Below, piece by piece: positions 11,391-23,096 of a DNA stretch of 64,000 nucleotides. The stretch's first letter is position 1. Each line of letters begins with the position of its first letter. The stretch covers positions 151,094,001 through 151,158,000 of the forward strand of contig JBITNC010000001.1 in the NCBI GenBank assembly GCA_050084985.1, given 5' to 3'. The stretch comes from Nageia nagi. Lineage: Eukaryota > Pinophyta. The notes beneath the pieces were generated by a model, which ran no database searches, was not told the DNA's origin, and saw only the letters and a list, made by a program, of their open reading frames with translations. A program made the translations under genes and the position numbers.

Positions 11391-12900
11391 GAAACTCTAA
11401 CCAAAGGATGGATTTTAGGTCCTACTCATAGACCTAGACCTAGAGCGACTAGCAGATATCATTGTCAATGTATGCCCGAACTGAAGGAGCCAACTATCCT
11501 TCACTATGATCATATCCTAGATCCTCTTTAGCTCTTGGTGATGCATCATGTGAGGAAGAACTTGTAGAGTCTCTATCTATCCCTAAAGGATACCTATCTA
11601 GTCATCTTGAGCCTTTAGCTACAACTGTAGGCTCACCACCTAAGCTTGTAGTGCTACCACTTGAGTATCTAGCCTTGTGTCATAAATATTATTTTTAGTT
11701 TTTCTTTTTAGAAATAATCCATAACCAAATCCCTAGAGTCTAGGTATACCTGAGGTATCCATCAAGGGAGTTACAACTCTTGATGACGATGTTGTAAATG
11801 GATATATTGGTTGAGTATTGGTGGAAGATCACCCACATCCATGGGCTCATCTCCTGCTATCTCCATCTACTCTTCCTTTTCCTCCTCCCATGCTTCTTCC
11901 TCTCCTTTTACCTCATCACCCTCCTCATCTTCAAGTCCCATTGTGATGGGTATCATGGAGTCCCACCATTACTAGTACTTTGTAGTATGTTGATGAAAAG
12001 GGGTGGGTACTCGATGGGCATGATCCTCTAGTACAATCCATTTCACACTCCACACTAGTACCATGGTGGAATTTCTTAATAGCCATAGTACCTTGACACA
12101 TTTTACCACACAATCAACATAGGCATGTATTGCATCATGTTGAACTACCTGAGCACTTGGTCCAACTGATAGAACTCGATCACCTATCTGTGACCTTGTA
12201 TGTGATATGGAATCATACTCCATGATAGCTCCTTGTATGATTCCTATACTAGAAAATCAAAGTATGGATCCCAAGCTAAATCATCCTCATTTAAGAGATC
12301 CAATAGTCTCTAACACATCTCAATTCTTTATATCATCCCTACTTGTTATGTAATCTACCATTGACACTAATGGGACATGTTTGTACATGTCACTATAGGA
12401 AGATAGGTGTGAGCTACATTGATATCCTCAAACACCCAAGCTTGTAGAATGAATGAGTGGGCAACAATCCTATCTTCCTTCTTCACCAAAATAAAATTAT
12501 GAAGATCCTTGTATAACATGGCTAGTATACAAGGTGCCCATGCTTACCTCTCCCTACGAAGGCATAGTCCTTGCACTATGGGAATGAACCCAATATGGAA
12601 GGACTCATGGTTCTTATTGTTAGATAGGATCATGTTGATAAAAAATGCAACATACTATTTGAAGTGCTTAGTAAAAGCAATGTCCTCTTGGGGCATGTAG
12701 ACTATGTCATGAAGGGGCATACCCTTCTTATGTTGTTGATAGTGTCTAACCCCTATTAATCGATAGCATAAGTACTCCATCTCCACCATAGTTAGAGTAG
12801 CCCTCTAAATCAGTGTACCCTTCATGAATACCCATAAAATATGATGAATGTTAGTTATAGTGATAGTCATATCACCCATTGGCAAGTGGAACATGTTGGT
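11391..12900 (-). pseudogene. Antisense ORF of element B: decayed plant mobile domain (PMD) protein
   Basis: On the minus strand one frame is readable from about 12890 to 12400 with only three stops. It begins LPMGDMTITITNIHHILWVF, close to the plant mobile domain signature (Leu-Pro-x-Gly-Glu/Asp-x-Thr-Ile-Thr-Leu near a Val/Ile). It continues YRLIGVRHYQQHKKGMPLHD and VAFFINMILSNNKNHESFHI, and ends with AHSFILQAWVFEDINVAHTY, the conserved 'LQ-W-(Y/F)E' segment of the same family. Lower-quality continuation runs to about 11400, with an acidic/basic low-complexity tail. PMD proteins occur in plant transposable elements and in host MAIL1/MAIN-type genes; the location between LTRs argues for the element-borne form. 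The role in the element is unknown. Confidence 0.65.
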
Positions 12901-13099
12901 ATCATCACACTAATGCTCCATAGGGGTAGTCAAAAAATAATTATCACATAGGATGCACATAATGCCCCATAGGTTACTAAGTTCGTATGACAAAAACTTA
13001 AAATATGTTGCTTCTCATGTTGCTTTTCAAATTTAATGATGTATTTTTTTCAAAAATTATAAATGAAATCATATCTAATGATCCCATATTAAGGTCATT

Positions 13100-14600
13100 T
13101 TTCACATCCTAGCAGTGATGCCAAGTTCTTAGGAGTGCCACCCCATTTCAATCCCCATTTTTAGAAATTTTTTGATACTCATCAATTTTACCCTAGTTTG
13201 TATGATAAAAATGTATTTTATTTCCCTCCATGCACATAAAAACCTAACCCTTATATATCAAATTTTTTCTAATTTTAGTAAAAATTGTACCAAATTGAAA
13301 AAGTAAATCATCAAAAACTTTCTAAACAATACATAGACTAAGAATATGAGAAACTTTTTGGTACCTAGTGCCCCTCAGGTGAAGAATGAAAAACTAGAGA
13401 CTGGTGACCTTGTTGTGAAGTAATTTGATGATTCATATCAATAACAAATGTAACCAATAGCTCACCACAACCTCTCCACAAGTTGACTAGAACACCCAAA
13501 ACCATTAGGACCAAAGCTTAGATTGCCAAATTGAAAATGTGCAAATGAAACCCAATTCTGCCTATTTATAAACTAATTGGAAAACATGTTTTTAATTTAA
13601 TTAGTTATCCTTAGTGATTACCCAAAAACTAAACATATTTTTGTTGTCAAATGTCCACACATCCATCAATGTGCTTTTGCTTGATACCCTATCATGCATC
13701 TAACGATGCATTGTTATTGCATTCTAGAATTACTGCAAGGTTCATAGGGTCATTTTTTATCAAAATTATGCCTAAAATTTGTTCTTTACTTGTATGTAAT
13801 AAAAATATTAATTATTATCTACAATAAAATGTAAATTGTCAAAATCCCCTCTTGGGGTATATCAGTAAAAATTGAAATGCAATGATCATTAAATTTTTCT
13901 TTGCATGCATTTTTCCTATAAATTTTTGTTTTTTTTTTCACTTCATGACTATGGCATAGACCTGAGAAGCTTTTTTGTTCTTTGAAATTTATTTCCTTAT
14001 CCTAGTGTTAATGCTATGTTCCTAACATTACTGCTAGGTTAAAATGGTTGTTTAAAGTGAATTTTCATTTTCGTACTTTGCATGTGTTAAAATGAGGGAA
14101 AATGTCTATGCTTTTCATTTATGTACAACAAGTTATCAAAATTGTATCTATTTCACATAGCTTGTCATGTTTGAAAAAAACATGTGTTTCAAAAATGTTA
14201 TTTTTTAGTTTCCCATATCATAAATACATGTCCATATTTTACTTATCAACATACATTACTTTGACAATTCAGATAATGCTACATCGATAAATTGCTTATA
14301 GAATTACTTGTTATATATTTTATCAAAAAATTGCTTATAAGTGAATATTGTGATAGAATATCCGTAATTGCTTGTCATACATATTGTTGGTCATAATTTT
14401 ATCAAATATTGCTTATCTTACTTTACTAAAAAGATGTTTGGTTAATAGTTTCTTATCAAAGTATTTCTTGGTTCAAATGCATGCTTATCAATATATATTA
14501 TTTATCATTTCTTTTCTAAATTGATGTTCATCATAAATAATGCTTATCATAAATAATGTTTATCATATAGTCAAAATATTTTCATATCATATCATTGCAT
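13100..14600. other. 3' noncoding part of element B
   Basis: AT-rich sequence with long T-rich tracts and repeated 'cttatca' words (14300-14570). No coding frame is recognised; it lies between the start of the antisense ORF and the tandem repeat near the 3' LTR. Confidence 0.35.
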
Positions 14601-14604
14601 ATTG

Positions 14605-14890
14605 TTGGCCTCCTTCGTAAGGAAGGGGCACTATTATTAGCAAATCCATGGCAACATGGTGGCTTGGGAAACCAAGTTGGTCACACATATCATTGGCCTC
14701 CTTTGTAAGTAAGGGGCACTCTTATCAACAAATCCATGACAACATGGTGGCTTAGGAAACCAAGCTTATCATTCTTATCATTTGACACCTTTGTAAGGAA
14801 GGGTCAATCTCATCATTTGGTACCTTTGTAAGGAAGGGCCATTCATATCAAAATCCATGGCAACATGGTGGCTTGGGAAACCAAGTTGAT
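14605..14890. repeat. Tandem repeat near the 3' end of element B (about 88-bp unit)
   Basis: Two full units (14605-14692, 14693-14780), one short unit (14781-14815) and one further unit (14816-14890) share 'cctttgtaaggaagg' and 'aacatggtggcttgggaaac'. Such arrays upstream of the 3' LTR are common in large gypsy elements. Element D has a two-copy repeat in the same position. Confidence 0.75.
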
Positions 14891-15211
14891 CAATCTAACT
14901 TCATTATCATCTTATTCATTTTGGTGGGTAAAACACCAAGAATAGGTTTACTTTTCTTATCATACTTTCCATATCATGATGTTTAATGTATATCTTGCAC
15001 AAAAATGTTTCTTATATAAGGTGTCTTTAGGTACCTTTTTTTTGCCTTAAAGAGGGGACATAATATAAGCAAAATAATTAAGGAAATTAAAGCGATCGCT
15101 ATGACATAACTTTTCAAAGAGTACTTTTTTACTTTTCTTATTATACTTTGAATTTATGATTTGATTATATTTTATTCAAAAAGCATCAAAACATATTCAA
15201 AGTAGGGTATC

Positions 15212-15939
15212 TATTAACACCTAAAAATAAATTTTAATTTAATTAAAATACCCTTTTAGGTATTTGAAATATTTTATTTAATTTATTAAATAAATGCTCT
15301 TTTCCATCTGCACTCTCATCTACCTTTATATTTTGTGGTAACATGTCAGCTCAACATCACAATAAGCCTGATGAGAAGCCTTAGCACTAGACCTATTGTC
15401 TATAAAGGTGGAGGGGTTATGCATGGTTAAATATATGACATGCCATGACATAATCTTGAATCCTTGATAGGTGGCAATATACTTGATCAATCTTGATCGA
15501 TGTTTCTTAACACCACCTATCATCTTTGTATTTTGTTATACTTTGAGTTTTGCATTCCTATGATCTTTCATCCCTTCACAAATAAGATTTAATGCATTCA
15601 AAGTGGGACAATGACATCAAACAAAATGGTGAGGTATTTTGGAAAGGTAATTGGATGATGTTGCTAGGTTTCTAGTGCTACCACTAGGTTAAGGTTGGAT
15701 TGGTGGCTCTGTATTTTAGGGAAGCTCATCGTTCATCCTATTTTGATCGAATTTCATGTTTGTTCATCATCATAGGAAAACTATAGGTTTGTATCTTTTG
15801 TAAATATAGTTTTGATACATCAAGGTCAATTAGGTCATTGTCATGTTTCATGTCATCGATTTCTTGTTATTTCATAGTTAATTTGCAAATTTAATTATTT
15901 TATAAATAACCCTAATTATTATTATTTTGGTTATAAAAA
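15212..15939 (+). repeat. 3' LTR of element B
   Basis: It starts TATTAACACCTAAAAA where the 5' LTR has TGTTAACACC (one transition) and aligns to 7981-8697 throughout. A short purine-rich stretch, 'caaagtagggta', precedes it as a possible polypurine tract. The many substitutions between the two LTRs point to an old insertion. Confidence 0.65.
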
Positions 15940-15962
15940 TTAAACTAAGATGGAAGAATCAA

Positions 15963-15975
15963 GGCTCTAATACCA
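15963..15975 (-). other. Primer binding site of element A (tRNA-iMet type)
   Basis: The minus strand reads TGGTATTAGAGCC, one transition from the TGGTATCAGAGC complement of initiator tRNA-Met used by many plant LTR elements. It lies three bases inside the right LTR of element A and fixes that element's direction. Confidence 0.65.
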
Positions 15976-15978
15976 ATG

Positions 15979-16293
15979 TGATGAGTCATTCTAGGGATCA
16001 ATCCTCAAAAATGTGCTGGGAGAGGTGTGTTTGGCTTGTAGCTTCCAAACTAGTCAAAATGAGCTCAAACATGCACCAAATATACAATGACTTGCTAGGA
16101 ATGAAAAATATAAAATTGAAATTATAGAAAATACCTTCAAATCTAACATCTATCTATGAAGAGCAATTAAAAAATTAATACAAGCAAATATCTCTAGTAT
16201 TCCAATGATTTGATTAGGGAAAAAAATGGTACTTCAATAGTGCAAAAATGCTTCACAAATCCAATATCCTAGTTGAAGAGCTGAAATAGATGT
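15979..16293 (-). repeat. Truncated 5' LTR of element A
   Basis: It aligns with the first part of the left LTR (3648-3922) up to the shared 'aaatagatgt', then similarity stops abruptly and sequence of fragment G begins. An extra block near 15995-16035 is absent from the left copy. Confidence 0.6.
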
Positions 16294-17560
16294 GGCCCTT
16301 GATATTACCCTTACTTCAAATTTCATCATGTATGGACCTTGATATTACCCTTACATCAAAGGATTATTGGAAGATAATGATCAACTACTACAAAGAAGAA
16401 GAATTATGGTTTGTTTATTCTAGCTTTTTTTTCAACATTTAAAGATGAAGACAAATGTGGAAAGGAATAAGAAAGTTAATATTTTGTTGTTGCATATGTG
16501 ACAATAAATTACTTGGGGATAAGTAATTTAGGGAGGGTTTTATTATAATATTCCATTTTTGAGGGCTCCACTCATGAGTACTTCATCACTTTCCCATATT
16601 ACCTTATGTAGTAGACATCCATATCTTGGAGTAATTCTTTGTGTTTTGATCATTTCCATGTAGTTTTATGTATTTGAACCATTTTATAGCATCCCTTAAA
16701 TAATTTACATTCACTTTGAGTGAAAAAATTCTTAATTGAGCACTTTTAAATGGGTCTTCTAGAGATTTAGGAGCGCTTTATTATACATAGGAGTGATTTA
16801 TTATATTTAGAAGTGGTTTATTTTAATTAGGAGTATTTTATTATTTTCTTAATAATGATGGGCCATTATACACCCTTGAATATTACTTTTGTATTTGTAG
16901 ATCTCAAAATGTGAGCCCCAAGTGGTAAGCCCCATTTATGGAGGTATTATGAGTTCACAAAATGTAATTTGTAGGCCCAATGTGTCATAAAGTGGGAATC
17001 CCCATGTGAGTGTAATTTGTAATTTTAAATTACAAAGATGGATCGACCATTTAATAGTGGAGTTTCTAAACTCAAAGAGACTCCTATAAAAGGAGGTTGA
17101 GTATGCCATTTGAGATATGCTTGATTTGATTCTTCTTTGGGTGCAATTTCTTCTTTTCTTCATATCACTAAGGTAAGTTCTTTCCTCTTGGATTAGCTAC
17201 TACCATTATTGTTGTTAAATCTCCATCAAGGAGATATTACTAAATACTCCTAAAATCCATTAAGGATTCACTATTTATACCAAAATATCACTTAAATCCA
17301 TCAAGGATTGAAAATTGTTATTGCTAATATGAAACCCTGGAGCATCCCCACTACTAAGGATCTACCCCTACTACTTGGACATGACATCCTAGGAGATATT
17401 TTAGTGCCTTACATAATACAATCTAGCCTTCTAGGAGTTTGTCCACCTTGAAGAGTCAATTATGTTTTATTTTTATTTTTTATATTTTGAAGTGGTTGAT
17501 TTAGTCCCCTAGTAAGGATGTCACATTCTTGGAGCATCTTATTGGCTCTTTAAGGTGTGT
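16294..17560 (+). mobile_element. Fragment G: 3' end and LTR of an element related to A
   Basis: At 16490-16560 the plus strand repeats the layout at A's 3' end: coding-like sequence ending SNLGRVLL, then the purine tract 'agtaatttagggaggg', then 'tataatattcc', matching A's SNLGRMDL, purine tract and TGTAATATCC. The following 1 kb looks like an LTR: it has a TATA box 'cctataaaagg' at about 17085 and 'aatgatgggccatta'-like words similar in style to A's LTR. The opposite LTR was not found, so this is a truncated relative in the other orientation. The right limit at about 17560 is a guess. Confidence 0.45.
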
Positions 17561-17867
17561 ACTTCATTCATATTTGTTATATAATATTTTTTTATACATG
17601 TTCCATATTTTTGTGCCTCATTAATTACACATTTTGGTTATATTTTAGAGTTGGTTCAAATCTTATTTTGTGCCTTAGTTTTGAAATTAGTTTTGAAATT
17701 TGTTTGCATAATTTGAAGTAATATTATAGTCATATTTTATATCTAATTTTTGGACATTAATTTTGAATTTATTTACAAATATTAGAGTAATAATTTAGAT
17801 ATGATTTATTGGGATTAATTTGGTAAAAATTAAGTTATGCCCTAGATCAGTATATTACACCCAAAGC

Positions 17868-18065
17868 TTTTTCATAGCCTCAATATTTTTCATAGCCTTT
17901 AACTTTTTCATAGTCTCAAGTTTTTTCAAAAACTCAATTTATGTCAAAGCTACAAACTTTTTCACAATAAAAATATTTTTCACAAACTCAATTTCTTTCA
18001 TAGCCAGAAGCATTTTCATAATTGTAATAATTTTCATAACCTCAAGCTTTCATTTCCCAATCATC
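17868..18065. repeat. Degenerate 18-bp tandem minisatellite (about 11 units)
   Basis: Units of about 18 bp resemble 'tttttcatagcctcaa', drifting along the array. The plus-strand translation shows hexads such as FFIASI, FFIAFN, FFIVSS, FFTNSI, explaining a 92-codon open frame here without a gene. Confidence 0.65.
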
Positions 18066-18564
18066 ATACCAACATATTCCACCATCTATAATCTATAATT
18101 CCATCATTATTACCCACATGATTTCCAAATTTGATCAACCATCACAAATACCTCAACCAACTCCAAAATATTGAATGATACAAATAATCTTAGTTTGAAA
18201 TCTAAATTTTATGTTACCCTAAGCCTTCATATGAAATTTTTAGTAATGAGCCTATCCATTACTCAGTACTTATATATTATTACCCCCTTAATGGGATATG
18301 TAAAAGTTTGAAAAGTTTATAGGAAAGGAAGATCCTCATAATCACCTAAGATCCTTCCATTAATTATGTTATTTTATCAATCATAATGATTCCCTTATGC
18401 TACACATTCCCCCTTTCTTTAGCTAACCAAGCACTTGGCTGGTATAATAATTTACTATAATAGTTTATCTTCTCCTTGAACTAGTTATCTAACCTATTTT
18501 TAGAGTATTCTCCATCAATGTTACAAAGAAGGCTTCCATCATAGATTTGTACCATATTAAATAA

Positions 18565-19180
18565 TTTGATGATGAATCTAATTTTGACTTTGTGTCTAGA
18601 TGGAGACCCTTAATTAATGAGCTTACCTTTCACATACCATAGGAAGAGCTAATTAAACTCTTCTCTATATCTTATGCTAAATGCATAGCTCCCACACTAT
18701 TGATTTAAATATTCTAAAGCTCTGATGAATCCCTTATTATGGCCTATAAACTTGAAAATCTATCTCCTAAAGAATAAAATCTCAATCTTTGTTCCAAGAA
18801 TCCCAAACCAGAAACTACAAGATTTAATAAAAAAAAGGAAATACCCTACAATCCTTTTAACCAATTTGGTATATTAGTAGTCAAAGCTCCTTAAAATCTA
18901 CCAAAGCTATATCATCAACCTCAATCATAGAAAAACTAGACTCAAGAGCCAAATTGAACCCAAAATCAATTTACTCACACTTTGAATTGATAATGGATGC
19001 CTCTCAATGAGACTTTATCCTCCATTTTCAAAATGATAATTTAAGCCAATGAAATTACACTTCTTATTATCTATTTGAAATATCCATCAAAACCCCATTC
19101 TAAAGGATTCATAATAAGATAATATTGTGCATATCACAAAATTCAAGGTCATGACATAAACTATTATTGAGGTTTGCATC
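18565..19180 (+). pseudogene. Decayed Ty3/gypsy gag with broken zinc knuckle
   Basis: One plus-strand frame with stops reads FDDESNFDFVSRWRPLINEL then EELIKLFSISYAKCIAPTLL, the C-terminal part of a gypsy gag core ('F-SRW--L---P-EELIKLF'). In a nearby frame at 19123-19170 comes a knuckle YCAYHKIQGHDINYY, in which the final cysteine is replaced by tyrosine (TGT to TAT type change). The gag-only LTR element lies about 460 bases downstream, so the region was probably part of a larger gypsy element of the Tat or a related lineage. LTRs for it were not found. No protease or RT motif could be read in the sequence beyond. Confidence 0.55.
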
Positions 19181-19635
19181 ATACAATCCAAGATCTCATC
19201 GATAATGATGATATCAAAGTGGATAATTTGATTTCCCCTTTCTAATAAATCTCTTGATGTATTTTATCATTCATTACCCAACCATACCTAAAATCATCTA
19301 GCATACCACAATGTTCTATCTTCAAACTAGGAAAACTTGATTAATCCATAAGTTGCTTAATAAGATTTTATTAGTGCAATACATGTTACCACAAAATACC
19401 ATCAATATTACTTGAACCTTTCTCAATAACATAGACACCCAGATAGCATTCTAACTCAACAAAATTCTAGTCATCCCTCTACATCAGTCCAAACATCAAC
19501 ACCAGCTTCAAATATCCAACAAGGATAAAATCTAAGGAATATCATCATTTTCCTATAGTTTTTGCATACTCCACAATTATGAGGTAACTTAGGATCATGC
19601 ATACTAAGATATATTTATATGAACTTACCCATACT

Positions 19636-19640
19636 TCACT
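19636..19640. repeat. Target site duplication of the gag-only element (left)
   Basis: 'tcact' immediately left of the LTR start is repeated exactly at 23092-23096 after the other LTR. Confidence 0.85.
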
Positions 19641-20736
19641 TGATTTGTAATAATATTTTACCGCATATAGATTATTTAAATTTTTCCTTATTATCTCATG
19701 TAGAAAAGAATAAATTTTCAAGTGTAGTAGCAAAATAAATGAACCAAGAAATTAAATACACCACAAAAGATTTTACCCCAAAAAGCTCTCTTTATTCTAT
19801 GGAGTTGTACAAATTTCTCCTTGATCTATCTCATTATTACAACACTTAGTGTTTTTCTCCGACTATCTCTTCACTCATTTTCCTCCTATAGGCTAGCAAA
19901 AGTTTGACTTAAAAAACAAATACTTACTATTCTTCCTTTTATAAATTTAAGGAAGATAGCCAACAAAAAAATGTAGTCACAACAATTAACTAACATTACA
20001 CCACATAGAGATAATTTTGGTTATGGCCATCAACCAATCTCATTTCCACCTAGTATCCTACATAATAGCCATAACCACTAACAAACATTATTTTTTAATA
20101 CCCAATATTCCCATCTACTTGCAACTCAAATTTGGGCTCAATTGGTTGAGCTAATAGTCTAGAATTAGATTCTGAATACAAATAAATATGCTTTCTAGAA
20201 ATACAGACTTGCAAATATTCTCAATCCAATAATAAGCCAAAACACCAATAAAATAATAACAAACACCTTAGAAAATATTCAAATATTAACCAGATAATAG
20301 GGAAGATCCAATATTATTTCACCACTTGGAATCTTATAAATCTTCAAAGAAATATCCTAAACATGTTATTTGGCCTTGAAAAATGCCCCTTCATGCTAAT
20401 AAGCCTCCAAACACCCCCCATTTCATTAAAAAAATTGCAAACTTCAAAATGCAATAACTTTTGATCACAAAGTCAGTTTCACGAATTGTAAAAAATGTTA
20501 GAAAGAGGAAGATGAGATATATAACATGATGTAATAAAATTAATAAAAAAGGGAACTTAAAATTACTTTTTTTACCTTTTGTATTTTTTAATAAAAAATA
20601 CCCAAACTTTGAAAACATATTTCTCACACATATGGGATGGAATTTACCCATTGTTTGAATCAAAAAAATCATCATGAAGATATCTAAAATGTATAATAAT
20701 TATTGTATTGAAATGAGATGATCCAATTTTGGATCA
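19641..20736 (-). repeat. 3' LTR of the gag-only element
   Basis: It runs from 'tgatttgtaataat' to 'attttggatca' on the plus strand and aligns throughout with 21989-23091. On the minus strand it begins with the near-palindrome TGATCCAAAATTGGATCA. Confidence 0.8.
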
Positions 20737-20737
20737 C

Positions 20738-20752
20738 TCCTCCCCAATAAAA
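20738..20752 (-). promoter_or_regulatory. Polypurine tract of the gag-only element
   Basis: The minus strand reads 'attggggaggag' immediately upstream of the TGATCC start of the 3' LTR. Confidence 0.65.
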
Positions 20753-20999
20753 GGGCTTTTGGTCCCCAAAAGCTTAGAGACTATGGTAAAATTAAGGAAC
20801 CTCGTTCCCCATCATGGCTCCTTGCCAAATTGGCCTCCATGAATTTGCTATATTTAACATACATAGAAATTATAGCATAAAATCAAATTTTTTTCCATAT
20901 AAAAATGATTTCCAAATGGATATGGATATGTCATTTTCCTCTTGTCAAAATGCATGATTGGTTGATCTTACTTTAGTTCCTATTTTTGCATGTGCATGA

Positions 21000-21930
21000 A
21001 AAATTCCTTAGCATTCACAATACTTGGTTGCTTAATTCTTACACAAGAGACATTATCATAAAAAATATATGAATATTCAATCTCATAAAAAATTTTAGGT
21101 TCATTTGAAACCATTACATTTGTCTTTTCCTTTCCTTTATCAAACCACCTAGGTGCATGATCGGGATATAGATTCCAACACCCATATTTTGTATGAACAT
21201 CTTTGTTGCAATGAGAATAATATCCTCTCTTTTTATTATTCTCCTATTTTGTAGAGGATTCAATAATGTTATCTTTTCCTTTTGACTTGGAATGGTATTC
21301 CTCTCTATCAAGCCTTCCATGCTCCCCTAGATATTATGCTTAGACACATACTTCATCCAAATTTGTAGGCTTGAAATTCTTTGAATGCACTCCATATTTT
21401 CACTGATGTTTCCATAAAACTTATGACACAATTCAAATAGGATTCCCACCAATCTAGAGCATTTCCTCTAACTTGAGTGTAGCTATTTTGATTTTATCCT
21501 CATCACTTTCAATCTTATGGATTTGAAAATAGGCCTCCATTTTTTTAAACTATTGGTTAAGCTTTTTGGGATCCATATCTCCTCCAAAGGATTTGAGCTT
21601 GAACTTCACCACCAAATTCAAGGCAAATCTTTTCTCTATTTGAGAACTCTCCCCAATGTACGAATTCTCTTTTTCTTTTCCTCCATCATCTCGATTTTTT
21701 TGCAAATCCGTAATAGTATTAACCATATTACTTAATGTATCCTTGATTATCTTGAGCCTTTTTAAAAACTCTTCTTGTGTTTTAGTATATGGATTCTCTT
21801 CTACCATTTTAGCTTCTATTTGTTGCTACAAACAAATTCTTGATCCAATCATAGGATCTTCTTCAATAATCTCTCCACTTATTTTACTTTGAGATCTAGT
21901 AATCATGCAAAAATAATTTGCAACCAAATA
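21000..21930 (-). pseudogene. Decayed gag of the gag-only element
   Basis: Read on the minus strand from about 21900, the protein starts MITRSQSKISGEIIEED, passes a TAG, and has a long open stretch (21807-21550) with MVEENPYTKTQEEFLKRLKI and a Lys/Asp/Glu-rich linker. It then reaches a gag core with stops: FKLKSFGGDMDPKKLNQ, MEAYFQIHKIESDEDKIKIA and LEENALDWWESYLN. 'F-G--DP----W---ME-YF' followed by 'L---A--WWE' is the classical plant retrotransposon gag signature. Near 21190 a Cys/His stretch (YYSHCNKDVHTKYGCWNLYP) may be a degenerate zinc knuckle. The frame then decays into the 3' region; no polymerase follows. Confidence 0.7.
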
Positions 21931-21973
21931 AAGTCTTATAAAGAAAGATTAGAAAATACCCATTAATCAAAAT

Positions 21974-21985
21974 GCTTTGATACTA
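21974..21985 (-). other. Primer binding site of the gag-only element
   Basis: The minus strand reads TAGTATCAAAGC, two G-to-A changes away from the TGGTATCAGAGC complement of initiator tRNA-Met, three bases inside the 5' LTR. Confidence 0.65.
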
Positions 21986-21988
21986 ATA

Positions 21989-23091
21989 TGATCCATAATA
22001 ATATTTTACCACATATGAATTGTTTAAATTTTGCCTTATTATCTCATGTAAAAAAGTAATAAATTTCCAAGTGTAGTAGCAAAATAAATGAACCAAGAAA
22101 TTAAATACACCACAAAAGATTTTACCCCTAAAACCTCTTTTTATTCTATTAAGTTGTACAAATTTCTCCTTGATCTATCTCACTGTTACAATACTTAGTG
22201 TTTTTCTCCCAATCTCTTCACTCCTTTTCCTCCCATAGACTAGAAATTGTTTGAGTAAAAAAAATAATATTGACTAGTTCTCCTTTTATAATTTTAAGGA
22301 AGCTAGCCAAAAAGAAAATATAGTTACAACAATTAAGTGTCATTACACCACATAGAGATAATTTTGGTTGTGTCCATCAACTAATCTCATCTCCACCTCA
22401 TATCCTCTAGAATAGCCATAACCACTAAAAAACACTATTTTTTGACACCCAATATTACCATCTTCTTGGCACTCTAATTTGGGCTCAATTGATTGAGTCA
22501 ATCTTCCAAAATTGGCTTTTGAACATAAATAAACATGCTCTCTAGAAATACATACTTGCAAATATTCTTAGCCAAATAATAGGCTAAAACACCAATAATA
22601 TAATAACAAATTCCTTAGAAAATATTCAAATCTTGTACAAACCAAATAACAAGGTCAATCTAGTCTTATTACACCACTTATGGCTTATAAATATTCAAAT
22701 AAATAGCCTAAACATGCTATCTAGCCTCCAAATGCCTGCTCTTTCTAATGGGCCTCCAAATACCTCCCATTTCATTAAAAAAAAATTGCAAACTTCAAAA
22801 TGCAATATTTTTTTTATCACAAAGTGAGTTTTAGGAATCGTAAAAAGTTTTGAAAAGAGAAAGATGATCTCTATAACATGATGTAATAAAATAAATATAA
22901 AGAGGAACTTGAAAAATTACTCTCTTTTTGTCTTTTGTATTTTTTATAAAAAAAACCCAAACTTTGAAAACACATTTCTCACACATAAGGGATCAAATTT
23001 ATGTGTTGTTCAAATTGAAGAAATTGTAATGAAGAGATATTCGATGTTGAATAATTATTATATTGAAATGAAATGATCTGATTTTGAATCA
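21989..23091 (-). repeat. 5' LTR of the gag-only element
   Basis: It begins 'tgatccataataat' and ends 'attttgaatca' on the plus strand, alignable end to end with 19641-20736. The target duplication 'tcact' follows at 23092-23096. Confidence 0.8.
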
Positions 23092-23096
23092 TCACT

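Larger units (their letters stand above)
7981..15939 (+). mobile_element. LTR retrotransposon B: sense gag, antisense PMD ORF, no polymerase
   Basis: Two alignable LTRs (7981-8697 and 15212-15939) bound 6.5 kb containing a decayed Ty3/gypsy-type gag on the plus strand (8803-10640) and a decayed plant-mobile-domain ORF on the minus strand (about 11400-12900). No protease, RT, RNase H or integrase motif could be read, so the element probably depended on partners. Antisense additional ORFs, some with PMD-type domains, are known from the Tat lineage of plant Ty3/gypsy elements; assigning B to Tat is inference. It sits about 36 bp from the primer site of element A, so it inserted into A. Flanks show no clean target duplication. 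Confidence 0.65.
3648..16293 (-). mobile_element. LTR retrotransposon A (minus strand, gag-like ORF only), interrupted by element B
   Basis: A 1.43-kb LTR at 3648-5075 and a partial copy of its outer end at 15979-16293 flank an internal region. Just inside the right LTR is a tRNA-iMet-type primer site in antisense, and just inside the left LTR is a purine-rich tract, so transcription ran right to left. The internal part consists of 15943-15978 plus 5076-7980, separated by the insertion of element B. It encodes one coiled-coil, gag-like protein; no protease, integrase or reverse transcriptase was found, so it looks non-autonomous. The right LTR is cut off at 16293, where sequence of fragment G begins, so no target duplication can be checked. 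Confidence 0.65.
19641..23091 (-). mobile_element. Complete gag-only (TR-GAG-type) LTR retrotransposon
   Basis: This 3451-bp element is structurally complete. Two long LTRs (19641-20736, 21989-23091) start with TG and end with CA, a 5-bp target duplication 'tcact' flanks them, a tRNA-iMet-type primer site lies inside the right LTR and a purine tract inside the left LTR. Transcription runs right to left. The 1.25-kb internal region encodes only a decayed gag-type protein; protease, integrase, RT and RNase H are absent. This matches the class of non-autonomous plant elements called TR-GAG (terminal repeats with gag). Many substitutions separate the two LTRs, so the insertion is old. Confidence 0.8.

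Noticed and set aside
14605-14890. Regularly spaced repeats that might suggest a CRISPR-like array
   Set aside because: The units are direct tandem copies without unique spacers, in a plant retroelement.
15963-15975. Sequences resembling part of tRNA-Met (also 21974 and 58009)
   Set aside because: They are 12-13-bp retrotransposon primer binding sites, without any cloverleaf; no tRNA gene is present.
17820-18098. 92-codon open frame with repeated FFI motifs, looking like a membrane protein
   Set aside because: It is the translation of the 18-bp tandem repeat at 17868-18065.
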